62,000 nucleotides of DNA, from NCBI GenBank assembly GCA_009746045.1, contig RPFO01000022.1, positions 3,944,622-4,006,621 on the forward strand. The letters run 5' to 3'. The stretch comes from Mesostigma viride (Eukaryota > Streptophyta > Mesostigmatophyceae > Mesostigmatales > Mesostigmataceae). The stretch's first letter is position 1. Every line of letters begins with the position of its first letter. Under the pieces are notes generated by a model. That model saw only the letters and a list, made by a program, of their open reading frames with translations, searched no databases and was not told the origin of the DNA. The position numbers and the translations under genes are program-made. Of the stretch, positions 17,441 to 36,200 are shown piece by piece.

Positions 17441-18190
17441 TAATTAGCTAATAAATGAATTAAGTAAGTAAACTCGTGCTCCCGTTGGGGAGTCACGGAG
17501 CATTAATTAACCCCGATCCATGGATGGATGCATGGATGGGTGCACGCAATCCTACCGGTCTAAGCTATCTACAAAACAATTCTATTCTATCTAAGCTACA
17601 AAAACAGCCTTATGTTATATCTATGATGCTCGCGACCCTAGCTGGGTCTTGGCTGGCATGCCTCCCTCGTTTGCAAACACGCTCCTTTCCCACTGCAGGG
17701 GGGTTGTTGGCCGTTATGACCTGGGCCCACTTGGCCTTGTCCATGCATCATCTTTTTCCAAATCACGGGGAGGCCTAGGCCCCCCATGCCCGGTACTAGC
17801 TGTTCTTTGAAGGTGTGGGCCTTGCGGCGTCTAACCTGGCTAGGCCCGGCCCACATGAGGAGGTGCCGGCCCGGCTGGGCGGGGCGCAGCCCTGCAAAGG
17901 GGCGTCGTGAGGTATCTATACCTGGTTGGTGCGAGCTAAGTGCCCTACGAGCATCAGACGCCGCTGCTTGATGGTGCTGGTGATAAGTGGCATGTCGAAT
18001 GTGTTCTCTCCTTGATAAGTGGCATGCCGAGATACAAGTGGTCCTTACGGACATGAGCAGCGTATCCTACACGAAAAAAATTGACCGCAGCGTGTTAGTT
18101 GGTGACTGCGCCATTCAGCTTGTTGGCAAGGTCGGCAAGGAGAGTCCACGTCTAGTCGGCCCCATACGTGAGAACAGGGAGGACCAGGAT
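17441..18190 (-). mobile_element. LINE fragment, family B, ORF2 C-terminus and 3' end
   Basis: On the minus strand the end is the hairpin TGCTCCGTGACTCCCCAACG plus GGAGCAC, followed by a TTTACTTACTTAATTC tail (17441-17510). Upstream is a decayed ORF2 C-terminus, frameshifted at the MMxxDKAKWAQV motif near 17740. It is homologous to 36415-36660. Confidence 0.75.
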
Positions 18191-18195
18191 CGACC

Positions 18196-18985
18196 TTATT
18201 TAAACAGGTCCTGTATCTCTAGCTTGCCCAAGGTTTTGCGCCACAGGGCCCTGTATTGGCGTAAAGCGTGCCAGGCGAGGGAGATCGATACGGTGGTCCA
18301 CGCCGGCCTCGCAGCTGGGGAGTAAGCTACCCAGCAACTTGACGCGGTCCCGATACAGGACTCGAGAGCCATCAAGGAGAAAGAGGTCGGGCGGGGGCTG
18401 CGTGAGCCCAATCGCGCCAGAGCCTCGGTCTTCTTGCTGACCTCAAGCCCCACCACACGGGCCTCAATTGCCAGGCAGTCAACCCACGTCTGCACGTTCT
18501 CAGTGCCCTGGAAGCTAGGGTGGGGTCGTCTGCATTGATGATGTCCACCAGCCGAATCTCCGTTTCCGCCCTGCCATGCCAGAAACAGGGAAGGGGCGTT
18601 TTGCTGAGTAGCGAACGTAGGATTTTCTAGACTAGATAGCTTAGAGTTAGGTTAGGTCGATTACGGGGCTTCTTCTGGACCTCCACCCACTCAACATGGA
18701 ATATGTGCTACATGACCCCCCAACGGAGGCATGTTATGATTTAATTCAATTTAAATTAATGCCAGAAACGGTTGTCAACCTGCATCCCTGGTTCCCTACC
18801 CACAATGCGAGCAAACCGCTTGCGCGCCTGAATCATTACGTATTCGACCACAATAATGAACAGGTAGGGCGACAGCACGCAGCCCTGCCACACACCCTGG
18901 TGTGTGCTCCGGGAACATCTGTCAATATGGAGGGGGTTACGAAATTTTCCACTGTTCATCGAACATATGTTGGTTAGGTTTGCTT
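18196..18985 (-). pseudogene. LINE reverse-transcriptase relic, split by a nested insertion
   Basis: Minus-strand peptides GVWQGCVLSPYLFIIVVEYV (motif B region, near 18830-18890), NADDPT (motif C with Asn in place of the usual aromatic, near 18525) and GLEVSKKTEAL (near 18420) belong to one reverse transcriptase. The frame is interrupted by the insertion at 18587-18758 and by frameshifts, so it is a relic. Confidence 0.8.
18587..18758 (+). mobile_element. 172-bp LINE family A 3' end nested in RT relic
   Basis: Bounded by the 11-bp duplication ATGCCAGAAAC (18576-18586 and 18759-18769). It contains the family A 3' UTR (GGATTTTCTAGACTAGATAG, ATATGTGCTACATGACC, CCCCAACGGAGG) and a TTTAATTCAATTTAAATTAA tail. 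Removing it reconnects the reverse-transcriptase relic. Confidence 0.92.
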
Positions 18986-19394
18986 TGATGATTTGGCAAC
19001 AAAGAATTGGGCCTGAACATTTACTGAACGCGGCAGTCACTTCGTCGAATATTTCGTTCCAGTTTTGGTGACGAAATTGGCATACGAAATTCTTAGTACA
19101 GTCCACCGCTTGCTGGCCTCACGGAGGCCAAATTCGTTCCGTACAACGAAGCAAAATCGTCCTGTAGTGCTCACATGCCTGAAACTTTGAGAAACCATGG
19201 AACTGGAAACTACATCTACCTGGTCCTGAGTTTGTTCAAAAGAACTGGCTGCTCTCCCTGACGATCTATGTCAATGTGCACATGTCATGGACATCACGGA
19301 CAGCGCATGCCATGGATGTTGACGATCTATCAAGGAGACAACCAGCGCAGGCCACGGACCATGATGTCAGTGTATGCCACATGTGGACGAGGTC

Positions 19395-26369
<6,975 letters not shown>

Positions 26370-27435
26370 GATTGACGGTAGCTAGTATGGATGAGGGCCG
26401 TAGACAATCGGCAGCTAGTATGGATGAGGGCCGTAGACAATGGACGTTGTCATGCTCTGCGCCGCACCCGGTTTCCTACGACATCAAATGCCGATAGTTT
26501 TGCAGGTAGGACAAGTCAACCCGACCCCAGGTCCTTCGTCAAAGAAAAAAATCAAAAAGTCTTCCAATGCAGGCTGCAGGCAGCAAGTCTTTTATCACAA
26601 CCAGAATTATCCTTGGGTGTATTGTAAAGCTATATTCTAAAGAATTGGCAAACGATATCGAAGAAATTGATTTTGTTATGCCGTCTGCCCCTAGCGAAGT
26701 TTGGCTGCTCGCTTTTCTTCAGCGATGCAGGAGACCATGGCTAGCCAGCGCTCGCAACGTGCCTTTCCGGCGGCAGTACCTAATGCTGCTTGCCGCACAC
26801 ATTTTGTTGGAGAGTTTCAGACTTGCCAGGGACTTGCAGGTGATAGAATTTTTAGGATACTACCCATGTGCTACTGTAGCATTAGTTTTTTAGTTGCGGA
26901 CGTGAGCACTTCTGTATGCCGAACCAGGGTGTTTAAACGCAACGGACAAAATGCCAGAGAAACTGGGCACAACTGGAATAACGTGCATGGGTGGTTATGG
27001 CGTGTTTTGCGCAGGAAGGACAGGAAGCAATATGCCAATGCCCGACATTTACCGATTTGCTCGTCGCAGCCCAGGTGCAGCCATATAATTGAATTGGCGG
27101 TAGCTGAAGGTCCCCACAGCCTAGCGCTCTCTGTGCAACCGCTCTATCGGGACACGAAGATGATTCCGCAGCGGTGAGCTCAGAGGTGGCGCAATATTCC
27201 TTGCCAGGGGCACTGTTACAGTGGGGATAAGGTGAATCGGAGATTCCATCTACTTGCGTGACTCCACCTTCAATTAATTCTCCAAAACATGCTTACTTTC
27301 TCTTAAATTCGTCCTACCATTAATCCTCCCGGCCTTATTACATGAGAACTGCGCGTTTTTTTTTTTGTTTAATTGGGAATTATCTACATCGCGTTGGGAA
27401 TTAGCTACATCACGAATAGTTTCCCGTAAACCGCG
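26370..27435. promoter_or_regulatory. Divergent intergenic region between RRP7 and methyltransferase
   Basis: The two genes start head to head here. A GCTAGTATGGATGAGGGCCG direct repeat (26381 and 26411) lies next to the RRP7 start. An ORF at 26701-27177 (158 codons) has no recognisable family and no splice partner. A shared promoter is an inference from geometry; I identified no motif. Confidence 0.4.
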
Positions 27436-30400
27436 ATGGATTCCCCGGAAAACTCTCCGGAAGATCATGAATTGGGGCCGAGGTTGGCCCCTGTATCGCC
27501 AACCCCTCAGGCTCATGTCGACGAGTTACTTCGTGCGGCTGGCATTACAGCGGAGGATGTTGTCTACGACCTGGGGTGTGGGGATGGCAGAGTTGTCATC
27601 ACAGCCGCGTTGAAATACGGCGCCAGGTACGGTGGAAGGATACCACGAGGTAATTGTGGAACTGTTTCTTCGTTGCTGGGGTATCCCGCTGGTAAAGTCT
27701 TGTGCCTGATTCCTGTATTAGCAAGCGCGGATCGCGTTCCCCGATGCTTGTCGTTGTCCTACCGTAGAGTTACGTCGTGTGTCCGATTCCTGTATTAGCG
27801 AAGGGCGGTTCGCGTTCCTGATGCTAATCGCTGTCCTACCGTAGGGTAGACTCCATGCCGCTGCGCCCTGAATCCACATCCGAAGCAGCTGACTCACATC
27901 CGAAGCCGGCTGCGCCCTGAATTTTTCGCCTTCCCTCGCGATCGTTTGATGCCCATCCCCTGCAGAGGGGTTGGCGTGGAAAGGGACCTTCGATCCGTGC
28001 AACAGGCGAAGGCCAACGTCGAAACAAGTGCGTGGTGGGGTCATTTCTTGTCCTGTACAACTGTCTCTCTTTAGAAGCGTGTCCTTGGGGCGTCACAATT
28101 AGGGTGCATGTGCTTGTTACTGCCATTCCCAGCCTGGGGTTTTTCCCATGTCGAGCCTATGTCAGGGATTTTAAACATGAGACTGCGGTCTATTTTTGTC
28201 AATGGCCACATTCCATCCCAGCCCAGTCAGGTGTGAAAGGACTGCTTTCGTGGCCATGGTTGTGTTCCAAACTGTTGCTAGGACTCATTGATAAGCTCCT
28301 TAGTGCTTGCTTGCTCTCGGTCATGGGCGCTGCCTCGGCGTATGTGACTTGACCATCTGCCCCGTAGCATATCAACACCGAACATGTGATCCCCCGCAAG
28401 AGTATGGTTCATCAGTTCCAGATGCACAAGGTTTTGCTGCCCCTGGCAGTGCCTGCCTGCTGCCGGTAACCACTTGGGGCACTTACCCTCCTCCCCCTAT
28501 GCAGAGCATACCCATTGGCACCACAAGTTCCCAGCCCGCCCAGCCATGCGTACTGTAGTATTCTAGCGCGTGTTGCGTGCGCTGCCGCCCTCTTTAAGGC
28601 TGGCGGACATTCGTGCGCAGTCAAGTACGGCCGAGGGGGCATTGGGTATGTGGCCCAACAGCAATTGTTCATAGTTCTATGCCTAGTTGATTGTCACAAG
28701 TTTATCCCCATGCTAAGGTTTATCCTCTAGCTTCCTTCAGGTTGTAGGTGTGACAATCGTACTCTTGGGGGGTAGATGAAGGGGGGGCAACGCCGCGTGA
28801 ACACTCCAGTTTGCCTCTGCCATCTGCCCCACTCCAGTTTGCCTCTGCCATCTGCCCTGCTCTAGTTTGCTTCTGCCATCTGCCCCACTCTAGTTTGCCT
28901 CTGCCATCTGCCCCACTCTAGTTTGCCTCTGCCATCTGCCCCACTCCAGTTTGCCTCTGCCATCTGCCCTGCTCTAGTTTGCTTCTGCCATCTGCCCCAC
29001 TCTAGTTTGCTTCTGCCATCTGCCCCACTCTAGTTTGCCTCTGCCATCTGCCCTGCTCTAGTTTGCTTCTGCCATCTGCCCTGCTCTAGTTTGCTTCGGC
29101 CATCTGCCCCACTCTAGTTTGCTTCTGCCATCTGCCCCACTCTAGTTTGCCTCTGCCATCTGCCCTGCTCTAGTTTGCTTCTGCCATCTGCCCCACTCTA
29201 GTTTACTTCTGCCATCTGCCCCACTCCAGTTTGCCTCTGCCATCTACCCCACTCTAGTTTATTTACTTCTGCCATCTGCCCCACTCTAGTTTACTTCTGC
29301 CATCTGCCCAATTCTAGTTTACTTCTGCCATCTGCCCCGCTTTAGAGTACTACTGCCACCAGCCCACTGGAAATGGACTGACATGCCCCCTGTATGCAGC
29401 TTCATAGCAGATAAGTTAACTAATTTGCCTTGTTCCACGAGACAATCCACTTGCGAAGGTCTGCTGCAGCTACCTGCGCCTCCTGGCCCTTTTTTCCTGC
29501 CTTTCTTTTTCCTTTTCCTTGTCTGGTCTTCCATCTATTTTTTTACTGGCCTCAGCAAGCAATGAGTGGGCGCTTGCTCCACACACTGTTCTTTTCCTTA
29601 GTGCATGGTTCAACGCACACCGAAAAGAAATGTTACTCAGATAGTCAAGTTTTCTAGCTCCGCTGACTGCCCCCCCTGCTAGCGCCTGCCCCCTCCCCTG
29701 CCGTCTCCCTGTGGAAGCCCACACACTCAAACCCGCGCACGCAACCCCGCACACCCAAACTGACACATCCACACCCTCACACCCAAACCCTCACGCTCAA
29801 ACCCGCACACCCAAGCCCACACGCCCAAACTAGGTACATATGGCTTATTACGTTTTTCAATAACTCACTCACACACCCAAACCCTCACACCCAACCCCGC
29901 ACACTGGAACCTGTACACCCAACCCTGCACACCCAAACCTGCACACCCAAACTCACACACCCAAACCCTCACACTCAAACCCGTGCACTCAAACCGGCAC
30001 ACTGGAACCCGCATGCACATTTCCCCCCCGCCTCATTCCCAGCTTGCAAAACAACCCCACCCACATGACCTTCCGCGATGTCCCTGGTCCACCACCACCA
30101 CCACCATCCATCAGGCGGCGTCGGCCACCTGGTCACCATCATCCACGGGAACCTGCTCGAAGTAGACCTGTCGTCCGCCACCGTGGCCATCTTGTTCCTC
30201 CTGCCCAAGGGCCACCGCGCGGTGCAGTCCAAGTTGCTGGCCGAGATGACCCACGCGCGCGCGCGCCTCGTGACCTACATCTTCTCCATGGGTGACGTCT
30301 GGGCACCCTGCAGGGTGTTCCCCATCTCCACCTCGGCGGCGCTGGACACCTCGGCCTTCTCCCGCGCGTTCCTGTACGACATCCCCGACCACCGCCGGCG

Positions 30401-30548
30401 GCTTGGGGACGCAGGGGGTGTGCCGGTGCCTTGTAGTAGCGCTACCACGGGTGGACTCCTGCCGATGGCGTCTGTGGGGACTCACCCGCTATCGCTTCGC
30501 GAGGCAGTGTCTGATGAAAAGTTGTTGGATTCCCGGTTCTTGCTCTAG
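27436..30548 (+). CDS. SAM-dependent methyltransferase (class I), ATPSCKMT/FAM173-like
   Basis: Exons 27436-27626, 27966-28027 and 30115-30548 join in phase to a complete 228-residue protein. Residues 43-51 are VYDLGCGDG, the glycine-rich SAM-binding motif I. Exon 2 supplies GVGVERDLRSVQQAKANVET, with the acidic residue E69 at the end of strand 2 that usually binds the ribose. Exon 3 gives IIHGNLLEVDLSSATV, ILFLLPKGHR and a KLLAEM..ARLVTYIFSMGD stretch, in the order found in small class I methyltransferases of the FAM173 (protein-lysine) type. The substrate is not determinable from sequence. Introns are GT-AG (exon 1 donor AG/GTACGG). Intron 2 (2.1 kb) carries a 28-bp minisatellite. The last 30 or so residues look non-homologous, so another 3' exon arrangement is possible. 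Confidence 0.85.
28796..29345. repeat. 28-bp minisatellite in methyltransferase intron 2
   Basis: About 19 copies of a unit made of CTCTAGTTTGCCTCTGCCAT and CTGCCCCA, with variants TTGCTT, CTACCC and TTTACTT. The C/T-rich strand is the transcribed-sense strand. Confidence 0.95.
29711..30012. repeat. ACACCCAAAC repeats
   Basis: Degenerate 10-bp words (CACACCCAAAC, CGCACACCCAA, CCTCACACTCAAA) cover about 300 bp, split by a non-repeat stretch at 29830-29868. They end about 100 bp before the acceptor at 30114. Confidence 0.85.
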
Positions 30549-30559
30549 TGACGTCTGCG

Positions 30560-30620
30560 GTGGTAATATCAAAGAGACAACCAGCGCAGGCCAGAAATCG
30601 GGAGAATCCGGTGGTAATAT
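30560..30620. mobile_element. GAGACAACC repeat copy just 3' of the methyltransferase
   Basis: GTAATATCAAAGAGACAACC, then AGCGCAGGCCAGAAATCGGG and AGAATCCGG starts about 15 bp after the stop. The word GGTGGTAATAT flanks both sides (30558 and 30608). Confidence 0.75.
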
Positions 30621-33227
30621 GTCTGCAACGTCGTCTGCATGCGGTGACGGTGGTGAGGGTGGCCGGCGTGGGCGATGCACGGCGGACATGCATCAGAGGA
30701 ACTAGGCTCCTCGTGATCGGCGGGCAGGTGTGCCAAACACTTGAGGCGTGCACGGCTAAAAGAATTGTCGTGGCTGAAAAGTTGTGGCTAAGACTGATGG
30801 GCCGAAGCTACATCAGGCTGAAAAGTGACGACCTAAAAGGTCGCCAGGCTGGAACCAGCTAGCGGAAGTGCCGTGATTGGAAGACCTGTTCGGCTGAAAC
30901 GAACGGTTACTCGACGCACGAATACGGTGCCACACAGGTGGTACTTGTAAGAGTCTGGCTCTTAAGAAGCCCCTGATTGGCTGAGCCCAGTCTACGGTGC
31001 CGCAGGGGGCCTCACATCGAGGGCCATCAGGGGGGCTCCGGCATTGTGGCCGGGGCCCTCACATCATTCGCTTCATAAATCAATAAAAAGGGTGCCTGGG
31101 GACACAAGAGATCCGTGCCGTCTGCAACGGGATCGGCCGTGGAACATGCTTGTACGGCATGCATGCCTTTATTGTGGGGGTCAAGCTAGGCGACATGCAT
31201 GGTATACTGAGACCGCGCATGGCATTCACCCTGGCCCGGGCAGTGGGCACCTACTGTAGGACTAGTAGAGAATCCTAGAGTCGTTGAGGGCAAGCCCTTG
31301 GTAAGCCTAGGGCTAACGTAGAGACTTTAATTCTTGGATGCTCATGCGACCTGCCACATTGACGGCTTCCATCCATGGTTTCCTACTTTTCTCTGGACAT
31401 CATGGCGGCGGTGGCGCACAACAACATGAATTTCTTTCGTGCTGCTCAACTTGGTTTGGGTGCCTTGCATTGTGATGCTTCGCAAGGATGATCATGAATG
31501 TAATCTTTTTTCACAATTGGGGCCGCTTGCCGATGTGTGCGGACCTACTTATGCATATGGGGGCATCAGTACCCGTGCCCTAATGAATATGCATGTTCAT
31601 GGGCCCTACGCACGTGCCTGCGCATGTGTAAGTACTATCTATCACTGTTGAATCTTGTATATCAGATACCAACTAACCTGGCCGCTTCAGGAAACATATA
31701 TAGTTGCGAACTTGTAATTAATTGGTGCATCTACCCAGGGGGTGACTAGCAATGTATTTATCAAGGAGACAACCACTGTATTTAGTTAGTGAGACAACTA
31801 TTTAGTGCATCTATATTCATCAATGAAAACGATCAAACTTCGATCCGGAATCCAAGTGACAACCATCACGGAAAGTGGCGCATCAATCAGGGATGAACTT
31901 AGTACCTACTCAAAGGTTTCTACCCTGTAGTGACTCTCCCATGCAATTGATTGATTAATTTATTAAACGCGCGCTCCCATATTGGGGAGTCACGGAGCAC
32001 CTAAGTGCTTTTAATCCCTGAGTGTGCACAACGGGTATGGCGGCACTAGGGCGGGGGGGGCAGAGACCCCCCCCTTCCCTTACTCATGCCACAGGCACCT
32101 GCTCAATTGAACCCGTCTAAACGATCTGGGGCAACCCCTCATGTGGGTGCAATATGACCCGTGTGAGCATTATACTTTGCTATGGAGATGTGAGCAAACA
32201 AGTAGCTAGTGCGGCTCTAGGCAAGACGCATAGCTAGGCTGGCGGATGCCTGTCAGTGTCGGTCATTGGAGCCGGCCACCGACTGGTTCGGCTATAGGCC
32301 GAGCATGCCGGCATCATGTCTAGACGTTCTACCTTGCATTCGGATTGCACTATGGGATGGCCGGCGATCGATGTCCAGGTTGCATGCCGCATCACCCATT
32401 TGCCAGTGACATCCGCATGGGTGTGACTACGGGATTATGGCTACTAGTCTGGCTTGGCTGGCCCGGCCGGCCGGGGGCTTCCATGTGCAGCTCACTGACT
32501 CCGTTCAGTTCGGCTGGTCATTGTTGACGATTAGGTCCCCGCCGGGCTCCATAACACCTTGGGCTTGTTGGGGCCCTGAGCACTTGTGGCCGCCGGGCGG
32601 AGGTATACTCCTGGCCGGCCACAGGTGCGGCGCCGCTGCTGCTGAGCGGGGGTCCGGGACCTCGTCGTCCACTAGCGTCCAGGAGACTGACGTCGGTGAG
32701 TGACTGAGCCGCCGTTGTCATGCAGCTTCTTCCGCACTTGCGGCTTGTGCCGGGCCGATCATGAAGCCTGAACTATCCTAATAACTGTGCTGGTCCGCCT
32801 GATCATATGCCGGCTGGTCCTCATGGGTGACGTTCATGCCATCTGGCTAGTCAAAGAGCTCCATGGCAGGCGGTGGGCCGTCGGTCAGTTGGGCAGTGCG
32901 AAGGATGAGGACTCAAGGATGGGTAAAAACGAGGTGATGATCGAAGGTTGAGGACGAAGTTGCCACGTGTAGCCGTTTCGCAGCATGGACTTGGCCCAAC
33001 CCGTCCCTTCGAAGTACGGCTGGATATAATTCGGGCGTCTCCGATCAGGGATGACGAGGTCACAAATTTGCCAGCCCGACCCCGACGTGATTTTCATGGT
33101 GGATTGCATGAGATTACCGCACCAGTTCATGGCGGGAGAAATACAAATGAGGTAAGCAGGAGATACGAAAGGGGCGTGTTGACGTATTTGTTAAGTTGTT
33201 GTACATTTCGCGGCATTACGGCTAGGT
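30621..33227. other. Intergenic repeat debris, no gene recognised
   Basis: It holds a GAGACAACC repeat pair near 31759-31800 and a minus-strand LINE family B end at 31945-32045. Short ORFs (for example 32437-32703) lack any family motif. Confidence 0.5.
31945..32045 (-). mobile_element. LINE 3' end, family B
   Basis: On the plus strand: AATTGATTGATTAATTTATT tail, CGCGCTCCCATATTGGGGAG, CACGGAGCAC, then GTGCTTTTAATCCCTGA. The last segment also follows the hairpin at 56729-56775, so the two belong to one subfamily. Confidence 0.8.
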
Positions 33228-36200
33228 ATGTACGTTTCTTTTTGCTGTCCAAAGATGTCGACTGCACATGCAATTCGCGTAGTCGGGAACTTTCATAACA
33301 CGGGTTCTGCATTGCATCATCGCGGATGGTGCGTAGAGGGAAACAGGGTTAGCAGCAAACATGCCCGCGCAAAGGCATGTACGAAATATCATGCTAGTAA
33401 TCACTGTGAACCATCGGAGGGCTGCTCGGGACCAGAGATATCACAAGTTATTGAAGAAGACCTGCAGCATCGATTGAGCGACAAAGCATGCTCATCGACA
33501 ACTAGACGGGGAGCCCTGGCACTAGCGGCAGCCTCGGCGTCCATGGCCGTCTTTCCCGGCGTCGGGGAGGCGATTGACGCTGAAGAAATCCCATTTTTCC
33601 CGGATGAGGAGGTGATCCAGCCTACAGATTACTCACAACCCGGCCCGTTCCGAGTCGTCTGGCTGCCACGTCAAGAGCACACGTGTTGGAGCTGCTTCCC
33701 TAACTGCGTTGGAGGTAATTTCTTTAGTCCGCGGCAATCTGAGCGCATTGCAACCCGTGCACCCTTCATTACGGTTTTAGATAATAATCTGGCCATATTA
33801 GTCCATCTGTCTTCAGAAGTAAAGCCAGGTGCGCTGCTGTATACATTATAGATAGGTCCTCATCTCTTGCCCTGATTACTTCCGTAAATTAACATTATTG
33901 CTTCATATGTATCGTTATCGCTTCTTACCTCGGAACTGATGAATGTGCGATGTTGGATGCTGGGTGCTGGGTGCTGGGTGCTGGGTGCTGGGTGCTGGGT
34001 GCTGGGTGCTGGGTGCTGGGTGCTGGGTGCTGGGTGCTGGGTGCTGGGTGCTGGGTGCTGGGTGCTGGGTGCTGGGTGCTGGGTGCTGGGTGCTGGGTGC
34101 TGGGTGCTGGGTGCTGGGTGCTGGGTGCTGGGTGCTGGGTGCTGGGTGCTGGGTGCTGGGTGCTGGGTGCTGGGTGCTGGGTGCTGGGTGCTGGGTGCTG
34201 GGTGCTGGGTGCTGGGTGCTGGGTGCTGGGTGCTGGATGCTGGACTGCAAACGGCCGCCATGAATCCAGGGGTGTAATGTATACGATTAGCCCCTTACCT
34301 CCTAATGGTTGTTAATCGTGCGATGCTGGACCGCAGATGGCTGCCTCCTACGCATCGACATCGTGTGCCCGGCGCGCGGCCAAGCCAAGGGCCTCATGCA
34401 GCAGGTACGAGGTGGGCACATTTATGGCTATATTTAGCCGGGGTTACATATAGCATGGACGGGTTAGGGTGATGAAGGGCCTCAAGTAGCTGGTACGAGG
34501 TGGGACAATTTATGGTTTTTGCCCAATTGATGGCGCACTGGCATGGTGGTGCGGCATGGGCTCATGCCTTGGCCAGAGGCTGATGACGTTGATGGCCGAT
34601 GGGCTCATGCGTCATGGTACGACACGGCGTGCCAGGTACATGTAGTTGATAATACGTGGTTTGTCTGGGCCAGAGGTTGATGATGTTTCTGGGCTCATAC
34701 AGAGCTGAGAGATGGGCAAGACGATGGTCATGATTTGGGAGCGGCCGCTCTCGCAAAGCCGAGCAGACTTGGAAGATTCATGGTCATGCCAGCAAATGAT
34801 GATCTCGTTATTGTGCCATCGGTGGGAGGGTGGAATGGTTGTGGGATGTTACCCCATGGCAACACCGCCGTGTGGTGGTATTGCAGGACTAGGGAATAGA
34901 GCCATGTGGTGGTATTCCAGGACCAGCAACACCGCCGTGTGGTGGTATTCCAGGACTAGGGAATAGAACCCTTTTTTGACAAGAGGTTTCCCTCCCGAAG
35001 CCAAGTTTTGGTTTTGCCAGTTTTTCATGGCAGCGTGCATGGTGGTGTGACGTGGTCACTGAGATGGCTTGGCCGGAGTTGCATGGCATTTTGGATGCTG
35101 GGTCGATGGTACAGCCAGGCTGCGCTGTGTGGATGATTTATCTTGGGGAAGTGAAGTGTAGTGCTGGTAAAATGACCCAGGAAAAAAGCGCTTGCAGTCA
35201 CGCTGGTGGAGCGTCGGATGGCGTGATGGGATTCCACGTCGCTTTGGATGGGATTCCACGCGCAAGACCCGTTCTTCTGTCCCAAGCACTAGATCTTGCC
35301 AAGTGGTAGAGCAATACAAAGGAGACAACCAGCGCAGGCCAGAAATCGAGAGAATCCGGACCATGGTAGCTCGAGCCTGCCGTTATCTTGTCCGCGTGTT
35401 CGAGTCGTTCAGGGTGATGAATACGGCTAGGTCAAGAAGGAAGAGCCAGGTATGCTTCCTTGGTCTATGTGCTCACCTGTTGCCTGCCGTGCTGCCACCT
35501 GCCCCATCGCGGACCCTGCTGGCACCATTGCTCGTACGATGCCGGACCCACCACTCCCCGACTGTTACTCCCCTATTCACCCCCGGCTATCCCCTATCGC
35601 TGCACGACTAAAATGCCACTACTCTTGCTCAACTGCTACACCTCCACGATGACTACGGACATCACCCATGGCATTATTGTGTGATTACGGACACCACCCA
35701 ATGATGCCTATTACCATGCAGGGCATGCCCACGTCCAAGTACCCGCTGGCGATCCTCACGGGCGGCTACCTGGTGCGCGCGGAGCAGTACCGCAGCTACG
35801 CGCAGCACCTGGCCAGCTGGGGCTATGTGGTCGTCACCTACAGTGTACGTGCCTCTTGCAGTAGTATAGTATTTTATAAGGAGGGGTGGTTAGCCACTAG
35901 TCAGCCACTGGGCGCAGCACCTGGCCAGCTGGGATGTTTGTATGCATCATCGACAGCATGCATGCGTGCTACATAACAGTTAACTCTCCTCACATACTAC
36001 CGTACCTGAGTACTTAGGAGGCGTAGTGGCTGATCAAGTCAAGCTCTAGTGCGTCACGAGCCCCAAAAGGCTGAAAAATGTTGCTTTCGAGACCCGGATG
36101 CTTTGTCATTTGCGAGAGCCGGATGCGATGTCGTTGTCGAGGGCTCTGTACATGCCCACTAGTTACCCATAATTAATATAGTATCGAGGGCTCTGTACAT

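Noticed and set aside
26701-27177. 158-codon ORF between RRP7 and the methyltransferase
   Set aside because: No motif, biased composition or splice partner was seen. Left unannotated as a gene.
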